Positions 1-6,201 of a stretch of 22,290 nt of DNA are shown one piece after another. The position numbers were made by a program, and so were the translations under genes. Source of the stretch: a virus; IMG/VR virus record IMGVR_UViG_3300044858_000531, positions 1 through 22,290 of that record, one strand, 5' to 3'. The number at the start of each line of letters is the position of its first letter. Within the stretch, counting starts at the first letter, position 1. The notes under the pieces are model-generated. The model had not been told where the DNA came from and did no database searches. It saw only the letters and a list, made by a program, of their open reading frames with translations.

Positions 1-366
1 CGCATAGACAAACGACCCTATCTCAATAACAACCATAAGTAGCAGAAAAATATAGGTGACGATAGGGCGAACGCTACCGCGTAGGTTAGCAGCCCATTGA
101 CTAGCCCCCTTGCCGATCTCAATGTCGTGTGTGTACAGGGCTTGTTGCTCTGCGCTATCTGTTTGCGTCTGTATCTCGTCAAGTTTAATCTCCTCAATCT
201 TTACTTGTTGTACGAATCCAGCCTTCTGGAGTTCAAGTTCGCGTGTTAGTTGGAGGTGAGCCATCTCCAGTTCATGTTTCTTATCCCCCTTATCCTGGAA
301 GAAGTCCAATACCTTGGGAACTCCTGCTGTAAGAAAGCTAACGATAGTAGTGAATAGTGTAAACAT
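1..366 (-). CDS. Partial small membrane protein, possible holin or lysis protein (3' end outside window)
   Basis: I translated this open frame by hand from the ATG at 366. It runs 122 codons to the window edge with no stop, so the C-terminus is missing. The start overlaps the stop of the upstream gene by one base (TAATG), which points to coupled translation. The protein begins with a short hydrophobic stretch (MFTLFTTIVSFLTAGV, residues 1-16). A long charged, probably coiled-coil part follows (about 22-85, rich in E, Q and K). Near the end are the motif SVRPIVTY and a strongly hydrophobic membrane segment (about 101-122). This soluble-helix plus C-terminal membrane layout, downstream of tail genes, fits phage holin-like proteins such as the three-TM GTA-type holins, but I cannot assign a family. 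It is the last gene visible, and an endolysin may lie beyond the edge. Confidence 0.75.
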   Translation of the reverse strand, partial: MFTLFTTIVSFLTAGVPKVLDFFQDKGDKKHELEMAHLQLTRELELQKAGFVQQVKIEEIKLDEIQTQTDSAEQQALYTHDIEIGKGASQWAANLRGSVRPIVTYIFLLLMVVIEIGSFVYA

Positions 367-617
367 TATTTGCCTCCAAATAGATGAATTAGATAGCCGA
401 TACCTGACCCCATTGCAGCACCAGCACCTCCAACCACCATGAGCATCTTCCAACCACCCTTTGCTTCTGAGAGAGTGACAGAGATGTCGGTTAGTGTTAA
501 GTTTAGTTGTCTGATGGATGCGCCTAATTCTTCTAAGTCGGATTCTATCCTGTTAATCTTCTCAGATGTAACCGCTTGAATTACTTGCATTTCGCTAAAC
601 TTTCTACGTTCTTCCAT
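366..617 (-). CDS. Small membrane-anchored coiled-coil protein, possible lysis or holin accessory
   Basis: 83 residues. The first 50 or so are charged with heptad-like hydrophobic spacing (INRIESDLEELGASIRQLNL), suggesting a short coiled coil. Residues about 56-80 form one glycine-rich membrane helix (MLMVVGGAGAAMGSGIGYLI). This topology, a soluble N-terminal coil with one C-terminal membrane segment in about 80 residues, resembles XhlA-type proteins that act with holins, but I see no diagnostic motif. The gene starts 4 nt after the stop of the upstream gene, and its own stop overlaps the start of the next membrane protein by one base. The two membrane proteins are therefore probably made together. 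Function is inferred only from topology and position. Confidence 0.75.
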   Translation of the reverse strand: MEERRKFSEMQVIQAVTSEKINRIESDLEELGASIRQLNLTLTDISVTLSEAKGGWKMLMVVGGAGAAMGSGIGYLIHLFGGK

Positions 618-621
618 GACA

Positions 622-1149
622 TTATCCGTTAAATTTTCTAAAAGGAGTCCATCTGGCTACGAACTGACCAGAAGTTTTCCACCCAATGCTCGCTTCAAAA
701 CACTTGCCATTCCCACGATCTTTGACTAGCTTGTACTGAAAGTATTGAACTCCCTCGGCATCTTCAAAGATACGGAGATATGAGCCTTCAATAGCAGGTG
801 CTCTGTCGGATGGGTTAGCCCCCTCCTCGGAAAGTGTCACTAAGGGTGACTTTGCGCCTAGTACGCTGTAAGCAAATCCATACGCATTGTTACGATATAG
901 CCACATGACACGCAGTATGTAGGCACAGATGAAGTTTTTAGCGACACCATCAGTTCTAAGCCAGCTAGTAGCTTCGATAAACCTCGGTTCTTTACCATCT
1001 AATGTATCGTCGTAGGTCTGAAACCATCTGAGCCATGATGGTAGGTTTCCATCGCTGTCTGCGAAGATAGGCAGGATGGGGTTTATACAGTAACCTATTA
1101 GGTTGACTGTGAAGTCTGCTAGGAAGTATATTAGGAAGCGTGTGTACAT
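622..1149 (-). CDS. Conserved phage protein of unknown function, DUF7338-like
   Basis: 175 residues. The N-terminal 20 or so are hydrophobic (FLIYFLADFTVNLIGYCINP) and could be a membrane segment or signal anchor. The middle has the pattern LPSWLRWFQTYDDTLDG, then WLYRNNAYGFAYSVLG. From memory both are typical of a small phage family annotated as DUF7338, found near lysis and tail genes. The C-terminal half is probably beta-rich (YFQYKLVKDRGNGKCFEASIGW and a final FVARWTPFRKF). It starts one base after the stop of the fibre gene upstream, with no clear Shine-Dalgarno sequence, so coupling is likely. The role is unknown. Family recall is by eye and moderately sure; the gene itself is certain from length and context. 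Confidence 0.8.
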   Translation of the reverse strand: MYTRFLIYFLADFTVNLIGYCINPILPIFADSDGNLPSWLRWFQTYDDTLDGKEPRFIEATSWLRTDGVAKNFICAYILRVMWLYRNNAYGFAYSVLGAKSPLVTLSEEGANPSDRAPAIEGSYLRIFEDAEGVQYFQYKLVKDRGNGKCFEASIGWKTSGQFVARWTPFRKFNG

Positions 1150-1150
1150 A

Positions 1151-1792
1151 TTATTCGTACAAAATATTTATAGAGCCAGCATCGAAGGTGTTTGTGCCGT
1201 TTACTGTGGTTAGACGGATGCGGTCTAGCACCCCAGAAAGTGTTTTATTTCCAGCAGCAGTCATTGTGTATCCAGTTGAAACAGTACCTGTGCCAGATAG
1301 AACCCACAAATTAGGGCTTGTAGATAATTGGTGAATTGTGAAAGCACCGATTATATAATCTGCTGAACCACCAGAATATATTGCAAAACCTGTTACAGCA
1401 GATTGAGATGCAGAAGTTGTAGATGTAACGCTGCTTGCACTAATATATCCTGTTATCTCTATCCCTCCTGAAGTACCAAGTTGTATTAAGTTAGTGGAAG
1501 CAGCCCCAACCGTACTAACCCCATTAAACATCACAGTAATCCTCTTAACCCAACTAGGTATCCCTGTGAAGTCAATAGATGTACCAGATGTACTAGCGAC
1601 TGCTGTTCCACTTGTAATCACGCTACTTGCCATAGTAGACAAGACAGCCCCTGAGATGCTAGGAGAAGTCCCCAATACAACCGCACCTGTTCCTGTGCTT
1701 GTAGTTACTCCTGTACCGCCATTAGCTACTGGCAGAGTTCCTGTTACTGTGGTTACTGGTACGCCAGTGTCCCCTGATAAGATTAGGCTCAT
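1151..1792 (-). CDS. Tail-fibre or receptor-binding type protein, paralogue of the gene at 2774-3436
   Basis: 213 residues, rich in S, T, G and V with almost no Lys, as usual for phage fibre proteins. Residues 20-29 hold the fibre-repeat motif LPVANGGTGV. Residues about 52-94 are nearly identical to part of the fibre encoded at 2774-3436 (for example SIDFTGIPSWVKRITVMFNG). So is the last 25 or so residues (LDRIRLTTVNGT, then FDAGSINILYE). The stretch between (about 95-185) has diverged. Start: ATG at 1792, preceded by a good Shine-Dalgarno (TAGGGA, about 6 nt away). It lies 1 nt after the stop of the preceding small gene. The fibre role is inferred from composition, the GGTG motif and position after nozzle and adaptor genes. 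Which receptor it might bind is not visible. Confidence 0.8.
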   Translation of the reverse strand: MSLILSGDTGVPVTTVTGTLPVANGGTGVTTSTGTGAVVLGTSPSISGAVLSTMASSVITSGTAVASTSGTSIDFTGIPSWVKRITVMFNGVSTVGAASTNLIQLGTSGGIEITGYISASSVTSTTSASQSAVTGFAIYSGGSADYIIGAFTIHQLSTSPNLWVLSGTGTVSTGYTMTAAGNKTLSGVLDRIRLTTVNGTNTFDAGSINILYE

Positions 1793-1793
1793 A

Positions 1794-2036
1794 TTAAATC
1801 CCTACCTTTGCGTTTAATGTTTTCAACTCATCCAATGTGGTAGCAGTAATCTTTGTTATATCACGCAGTCTTTGCTTCTCAGCGACGATAGCTTTAGTGT
1901 CTGCACCTGATTCTAGGGCGCGTTGGAATAGAACGTCTTGTGCTTCCATGAGTGGCTTGCGTTCTGCTCTAAGTCTATCTTGAGTGATGGCTACTGCTTT
2001 GGTGAAGTTAATTGTTATCACGCTGTCATCTCCCAT
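1794..2036 (-). CDS. Fibre-assembly-like protein, C-terminal half; possible frameshifted part
   Basis: 80 residues, mostly alpha-helical and charged (AITQDRLRAERKPLMEAQDV, then EKQRLRDITKI). From memory the pattern of a DRLRAxR helix followed by EKQxLRDI is the C-terminal half of a single phage protein of about 140 residues found beside tail fibres. In that protein it follows directly on a DRTFRNAW segment. Here that segment ends the upstream overlapping ORF (2018-2215) in another frame. The ATG at 2036 has no Shine-Dalgarno and sits inside the upstream ORF. The product may therefore be made by coupling, by a -1 shift, or not at all in this genome. See the finding on the split gene. The exact biochemical role of this family, probably a fibre chaperone, is not established by anything in the sequence. 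Confidence 0.6.
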   Translation of the reverse strand: MGDDSVITINFTKAVAITQDRLRAERKPLMEAQDVLFQRALESGADTKAIVAEKQRLRDITKITATTLDELKTLNAKVGI

Positions 2037-2215
2037 GCGTTACGGAACGTGCGGTCTGTTGGGATATCAGCAACATCCACAATCTTAAATGGCTTGCCAA
2101 AAGGAACATCTTTGGCAGCAATTTCATCAATGGTCATTGTGGCAAGGGCTTCTTCTGTTGGTCGGGTGATGGCTACTGTGCCGTTGTCTTGTATATAGAT
2201 GATTACTTGGTTCAT
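2018..2215 (-). CDS. Fibre-assembly-like protein, N-terminal half; possible frameshifted part
   Basis: 65 residues beginning MNQVIIYIQDNGTVAITRPT and ending DRTFRNAWEMTA. The start at 2215 has a strong Shine-Dalgarno (AAAGGAAA, about 6 nt upstream), 15 nt after the stop of the fibre gene at 2231. The sequence looks like the N-terminal half of a small phage protein encoded between tail-fibre genes. Normally DRTFRNAW runs straight into a segment like the start of the next ORF (DDSVITINFTKA). The frame instead closes three codons later, within a 19-bp overlap with 1794-2036. Read as one gene with a -1 shift, the product would be about 140 residues. This may be a truncated gene, a real two-gene version or an assembly error. 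Confidence 0.65.
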   Translation of the reverse strand: MNQVIIYIQDNGTVAITRPTEEALATMTIDEIAAKDVPFGKPFKIVDVADIPTDRTFRNAWEMTA

Positions 2216-2230
2216 TTTGATTTCCTTTGA

Positions 2231-2749
2231 TTAGCGGAATACGGAAGCGCAGATAGGTGCACTATCCGTCTTCGCAAACGCTCCGTTCGTTGTGATAAAC
2301 CTAGCACTACCAGCCAGCAATGAGGATATATATCCTAAATTATTCAGAGAGTCTTTTGTTATGAATGAATAATTCGCATCAACCATAGCAGTCGTAAAGT
2401 TAACCGTGTAATCGCCAGTCCCGTTATCCGTGATAGAACTCACATTTCCACTTGCGTTAATAGCCACAGTGCCAGTGCCATTAAAGTTTACCCATGCGCG
2501 ACACATATAGAGTGGGGCAGTACCAGATACAGTTGATACGGTAGCTGAGTCTATAACTGGGGTTACAAACGTAGGAGATGTAGCACTTAGCACACCAGTA
2601 GCCGAGAGTGTCCCTGTGATGGCTACACCAGTAGAGGTGAGGGCTAGTATTGTGGTAGTGCCAGATTGTAGGTTGAGATTGCCAGAAGCGTCTGCAGACG
2701 TCACAACTCCACCACCCCCAGCCGTCAGAGCAGAAATCGAAGAACTCAT
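2231..2749 (-). CDS. Tail-fibre protein with common phage fibre-tip domain
   Basis: 172 residues. The N-terminal third has Ser/Thr/Gly-rich fibre repeats (SGTTTILALTSTGVAITGTL). From residue about 82 the sequence CRAWVNFNGTGTVAINASGN, then SSITDNGTGDYTVNFTTAM, looks like a C-terminal domain I recognise as common on the tips of fibres in many unrelated phages. Start: ATG at 2749 with an AAGGA site about 10 nt upstream, 24 nt after the end of the previous fibre gene. Small probable assembly genes follow directly. The domain is probably the distal, host-contacting part. There is no catalytic motif, so depolymerase activity is not suggested. Confidence 0.8.
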   Translation of the reverse strand: MSSSISALTAGGGGVVTSADASGNLNLQSGTTTILALTSTGVAITGTLSATGVLSATSPTFVTPVIDSATVSTVSGTAPLYMCRAWVNFNGTGTVAINASGNVSSITDNGTGDYTVNFTTAMVDANYSFITKDSLNNLGYISSLLAGSARFITTNGAFAKTDSAPICASVFR

Positions 2750-2773
2750 AGTGTTTTATCCTTATTCATTATT

Positions 2774-3436
2774 TTACTCATAAAGCAGGTTTATAGAGCC
2801 AGCATCGAAGGTGTCTGTGCCGTTTACAGTGGTGATGCGAACTCGGTCTAGAGTGCCAGAAAGAGCAACTGAACCAGAAGAATAAGTACCCAATGCAGTA
2901 GTTGTGGTATTTATTACAGTACCTGTCATAACCCAAGTATTTGAACCAAAACTTGAAAACACAAATGCGCCATGTTTGGCATAAGCTGCATTATCAGAAA
3001 ATGAAATCATCCCTGCGGTTGATGTTCCTGTGTATGCCGCTGTCAAACTTAAAGTGGTTAGACTTACATACCCTGTTGTTTGCACAGAACCAGAACCAAT
3101 TTGTAAAAGATGATTACTTGTGCCGCTAGTAGAAACCCCATTAAACATCACAGTAATCCGCTTAACCCAACTAGGTATCCCTGTGAAATCTATGGATGTA
3201 CCAGAGGTACTAGCGACTGCTGTGCCAGAGGTGATTACACTCGATGCCATAGTGGTAAGAACTGCGCTAGATATAGCTGGTGCAGTCAAAGTCTTATTCG
3301 TCAGCGTATCAGTCGTAGCCTTCCCGACTAATGTGTCAGTAGTGACAGGGAGAGTGAGTACGCTAGAACCTGATACCGCAGGTGATGATACTGTGATTGA
3401 CCCAGACGTACTTCCTGCTAAGATAATATCTGCCAT
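2774..3436 (-). CDS. Tail-fibre or receptor-binding type protein, paralogue of the gene at 1151-1792
   Basis: 220 residues from the chosen ATG at 3436. The open frame extends to 3469, but the internal ATG has a good Shine-Dalgarno (AGAGGA, about 7 nt upstream) and avoids overlapping the previous gene. The N-terminus (MADIILAGSTSGSITVSSPA) and the repeated TDTL segments (TTDTLVGKATTDTLTNKTL) are of the kind often seen in phage fibre shafts. Residues about 61-103 and the last 25 or so match the fibre at 1151-1792 closely at both protein and DNA level. The region between them (about 104-190) is different. The likely role is a distal tail-fibre subunit. The mosaic relation to its paralogue suggests exchange or duplication within the locus. 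Confidence 0.8.
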   Translation of the reverse strand: MADIILAGSTSGSITVSSPAVSGSSVLTLPVTTDTLVGKATTDTLTNKTLTAPAISSAVLTTMASSVITSGTAVASTSGTSIDFTGIPSWVKRITVMFNGVSTSGTSNHLLQIGSGSVQTTGYVSLTTLSLTAAYTGTSTAGMISFSDNAAYAKHGAFVFSSFGSNTWVMTGTVINTTTTALGTYSSGSVALSGTLDRVRITTVNGTDTFDAGSINLLYE

Positions 3437-3446
3437 ATATAATCCT

Positions 3447-4013
3447 CTACAAAATAACCCAACGCGCACCGCTGGGAATAGTAACTGCCACGCTCGAATT
3501 CAGAGTTATCGGCCCAACACTTGACGCACTTTTAGCAGTAGTCAGCGTATAGCTTGTTGTGACTATCATCGCGTTCTCCTGGAACACCGCATCACCGCCA
3601 GCACCAGTAGCCCCTCCACCTATTGATCCCCAAGCCGAGCCGTAGCCCTCGAAGGTTGCTGTGGTTGTATTATACCTTACATATCCTGCACTTGGGGCAG
3701 CATCTCGCTGTGCTGTTGTTCCTACTGGAGCAACTATGGAGCCAGTTGCAGCAGTGACTACGTTCAGTGCTATCTTAGCTGCTGCTGCGGTAGCGGATCC
3801 AGTACCACCACCGGCTACAGGAAGTCCTGTACAGTTGGTCAGAGTACCAGATGCCGGTGTGCCTAGCGCACCACCAGTTTTAAGGTTTAGCGCATCCTCT
3901 ATAACCAATGAGTCAAATTCAGCACCAATCTCAGTACCACGCACAACCTTGGATGGATTCCCAGTGATTAGTGCATCTTTTGCTGCAAAATTTGTTAGTC
4001 GTATGTATGCCAT
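3447..4013 (-). CDS. Tail-fibre protein, probably nearest the tail
   Basis: 188 residues starting MAYIRLTNFAAKDALITGNP; the ATG overlaps the stop of the nozzle-like gene by one base (TAATG). Residues about 21-45 (VVRGTEIGAEFDSL, then LKTGGALGTPASGTL) resemble the conserved N-terminal part of phage fibres that attaches to the tail. They are followed by a VAGGGTGSATAAAAK fibre motif. The C-terminal 50 or so residues (AMIVTTSYTLTTAKSASSVG, ending VTIPSGARWVIL) look like a widespread fibre-tip module. Being first in the fibre cluster and coupled to the tail gene, it is the best candidate for the adaptor fibre that carries the others. This order-based role is inference. Confidence 0.8.
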   Translation of the reverse strand: MAYIRLTNFAAKDALITGNPSKVVRGTEIGAEFDSLVIEDALNLKTGGALGTPASGTLTNCTGLPVAGGGTGSATAAAAKIALNVVTAATGSIVAPVGTTAQRDAAPSAGYVRYNTTTATFEGYGSAWGSIGGGATGAGGDAVFQENAMIVTTSYTLTTAKSASSVGPITLNSSVAVTIPSGARWVIL

Positions 4014-5554
4014 TATAGTTTACCGTTCTTTGTATATATATCCATGCGCTGAATGGATATTTTAGATCCGTTAATATCTGATTCGATACCAAATTGTATC
4101 ACTTTCCCACTCCCTCCACCATTTATTTGAGACACAACAACCAAATCTCCTGTGGTATATTGTGCTATACCATATTCGCCAATGCCGTATTGTGCAATGT
4201 TACTTAGCCCTGAAAGCGTATTGGAGGCTGATCTAAATACTCCAGAATAATCAAAAGACCACTTATAAACAACAGGTTGGCTAATGGAACCAGCTAAAGT
4301 GACGAGGATTTTCTTTAAAATTGACGTTCTGGATGCTTCTCCAAAGTCAATCCAAGTGGTGTAATAGCTGATTCTATATGTCGCAGCATTGTCTAAATAC
4401 CCTGTATATTCACCAACATAGCCAGCTTGCCCCAAGTACAGCACACGACTCTTGGCCTCCAAGAAGGCAGTTGGATTGATGTCGCTCCAAGTGGTGACGC
4501 GAGCAGAGCCATCCTGTAAAAGTGACCTAAAATCAAAGCAATAGGTAATAAAGCTCGCTGGGAACGTGAGCAGATAAAATGCGTTAGTCCTTGAATATAC
4601 TGACTTTACATCGCTTAATGTGTCGAAGTCAATGTATGTTCTTAGGCTATCCCGAACGTGAGCACTAAACTCCTTCAATGGAGCCGACTTGTCAGCAACG
4701 GTTCTAGCGACACCACGCAAGCCGGTTGCTGACAGGAATACAATGTCCTCGCCAATGTTTTGTACGGTGTCCCTAGCTATACAGCCTACGTTGGACAGGG
4801 TATCGTCTAATATCATTGTGCTTGGTGCACTTGCACCAGAATATATAAGTGTTTGATTGTACCCAAAGATAATCAATTTGCCGTTATGCGCTCCCAAGGC
4901 AACGATGGTATCACCACCATTAGGCCATACTCCATATAGATCCAGTGAACCGGACGTTCCAGCCGTCCACTTGTGAGGGGACAGCGTATCTGACCATGTA
5001 ACGGTATTCTTGTCGCTTGTAGTATCAGCACACCAGATACGGCCATATGCCGCTATAGCAGTGTTTGCTAGTGGTATAGTGCCTGTATAGCCAGTGCGCT
5101 CTGACATACGCCTAAAGGTCGTTGTAGACACTGCCGGCTCATATATGAGCGTGTCATGTGCGCTTTGAAAGAATATGCCCAATCCATTGAATGATACAAA
5201 CTGCCAGTTGTTCGCAGTGATAACTGGTGCAACACCACCGCCACCATATGTTAAGGTAGTGAGAGTCGATCCAGTTCCTGTGAATAGAAAGCCATTCCCA
5301 GCAGCCAATATGGTGATTGTACCGCTGTTCTCCACCAACTCACCAATGCAGGTAATGTTGGCAGAGCCGAGATCGGTATTAGTGGTATTGACTGGCAACC
5401 ACCCGTTTCTTGACCCGATTCGACCCGAATGGTCAATTACCACATTCTCAGCTATTAACGCATAGCCAGCATCCAAGTCTACAGACGCATCTTGTAGATT
5501 CAGCCCATAGAAGCCTGGTGCTTTGATTGAAAATGGTGCAATAGGAGATGCCAT
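4013..5554 (-). CDS. Tail nozzle / P22 gp10-like packaged-DNA stabilisation protein
   Basis: 513 residues from the ATG at 5554. An upstream TTG at 5569 would add five residues, but the ATG forms a TAATG junction with the adaptor gene, the same arrangement as at the next gene, so I prefer it. The protein begins ASPIAPFSIKAPGFYGLNLQ and continues with DAGYALIAENVVIDHSGRIG. From memory such openings are typical of large podovirus tail proteins that sit below the adaptor and close the DNA channel (P22 gp10 or SU10 nozzle type). The rest is beta-rich with repeated Trp/Tyr/Gly strands, as expected of a propeller-like nozzle. It sits between the adaptor and the first fibre, fitting an attachment site for fibres. 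Confidence in the exact family is moderate. Confidence 0.75.
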   Translation of the reverse strand: MASPIAPFSIKAPGFYGLNLQDASVDLDAGYALIAENVVIDHSGRIGSRNGWLPVNTTNTDLGSANITCIGELVENSGTITILAAGNGFLFTGTGSTLTTLTYGGGGVAPVITANNWQFVSFNGLGIFFQSAHDTLIYEPAVSTTTFRRMSERTGYTGTIPLANTAIAAYGRIWCADTTSDKNTVTWSDTLSPHKWTAGTSGSLDLYGVWPNGGDTIVALGAHNGKLIIFGYNQTLIYSGASAPSTMILDDTLSNVGCIARDTVQNIGEDIVFLSATGLRGVARTVADKSAPLKEFSAHVRDSLRTYIDFDTLSDVKSVYSRTNAFYLLTFPASFITYCFDFRSLLQDGSARVTTWSDINPTAFLEAKSRVLYLGQAGYVGEYTGYLDNAATYRISYYTTWIDFGEASRTSILKKILVTLAGSISQPVVYKWSFDYSGVFRSASNTLSGLSNIAQYGIGEYGIAQYTTGDLVVVSQINGGGSGKVIQFGIESDINGSKISIQRMDIYTKNGKL

Positions 5555-6201
5555 TAAACAGCAACCCAAGCAGTGTTTTCGCCAGACCTCATGCCATCCA
5601 AGGCGATGTAGTCGGATAGGATATTGGTGTACACCATCATGGCTTCGCTAGATGCAAGACCGCCATCCTCACCGCGCTCTGCCAATGCTCTTGCATAGGC
5701 ATATGCGACTATAGGATCGGCTGGAACAACCACCACATCACCATCTGCCGAGAGTGCGACTTGCGGTACATACATATTGAGTTTGAGTGAATACACGCCA
5801 TCTGGTGTGGGGAATATCTCAATCTTGCTGTCTGTTCCATCATTGCCGTACCAAGAATAGTACACCGGATGTGAATTGGTGACAGTGGTAAGCTGCTGTT
5901 GGTCAAGAATCCATTGGATTGCACAATTGCGTAGGCGAACCTTGCTTGTGGTGTCGTTGATAGATATAGTCTTTTGGCGTGTGCCAGAGCCAGTCACAAC
6001 GTAGTTGCTAGTTGATGCTATGGTTGGCAAGGTGATGGTAGTACGCATTGCCTCCCAATTCCAAGCGTTTTCAACACGCACCTTGCCGTCATTGACGAAC
6101 TTACCTATCATGGTAGAGTAGTCAGTGGTAGTCACAGATGCAACGCTAGATTCACGCAGTCTGGCGAGTACATCGTTAGTTAGCGTTAGGAATGTGCTCA
6201 T
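5554..6201 (-). CDS. Head-tail adaptor protein, SU10/podovirus type
   Basis: 215 residues. The N-terminus (FLTLTNDVLARLRE, then FVNDGKVRVENAWNWEAMR) and the C-terminal helices (ADPIVAYAYARALAERGEDG) resemble, by eye, small adaptor proteins that bind the portal in podoviruses of the SU10 and related groups. In that family N- and C-terminal helical parts frame a beta-rich middle; here the middle (LPTIASTSNYVV, then SKIEIFPTPDG and YSLKLNMYV) is beta-rich. It starts in an ATGA overlap with the gene upstream, and its stop overlaps the nozzle gene by one base. Adaptor and nozzle are thus probably made in step. The adaptor lies after the ejection proteins rather than directly after the capsid gene. 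Confidence 0.75.
   Translation of the reverse strand: MSTFLTLTNDVLARLRESSVASVTTTDYSTMIGKFVNDGKVRVENAWNWEAMRTTITLPTIASTSNYVVTGSGTRQKTISINDTTSKVRLRNCAIQWILDQQQLTTVTNSHPVYYSWYGNDGTDSKIEIFPTPDGVYSLKLNMYVPQVALSADGDVVVVPADPIVAYAYARALAERGEDGGLASSEAMMVYTNILSDYIALDGMRSGENTAWVAV

Larger units (their letters stand above)
1167..3250. repeat. Duplicated fibre-gene segments
   Basis: Two blocks are shared between the fibre genes at 1151-1792 and 2774-3436. The C-terminal block is at 1167-1230 and 2790-2850 and contains the same 25 bp beginning TTTATAGAGCCAGCATC. The central block is at about 1525-1632 and 3140-3250 and includes a shared run beginning CTTAACCCAACTAGG. DNA between the blocks (about 1235-1510 and 2860-3120) has no evident similarity. 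Confidence 0.8.

Noticed and set aside
1151-3436. Diversity-generating retroelement behind the fibre variation
   Set aside because: No reverse transcriptase, no accessory gene and no template repeat seen in the window. The shared parts are the conserved blocks, not a variable repeat with adenine-specific change.
3437-3469. Longer start of the fibre gene at 2774-3436
   Set aside because: It overlaps the upstream gene and has no Shine-Dalgarno of its own, while the ATG at 3436 has AGAGGA at good spacing.
3120-3524. Plus-strand ORF of 134 codons across the fibre genes
   Set aside because: It is the antisense shadow of low-complexity Ser/Thr/Val fibre coding; a similar plus-strand shadow lies at 1494-1817 because the two fibre genes are paralogous. 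No ribosome-binding site or family pattern.
5554-5569. Upstream TTG start of the nozzle-like gene
   Set aside because: It would add only five residues inside the adaptor gene; the ATG at 5554 makes the same TAATG junction used at 4013 and 9208.
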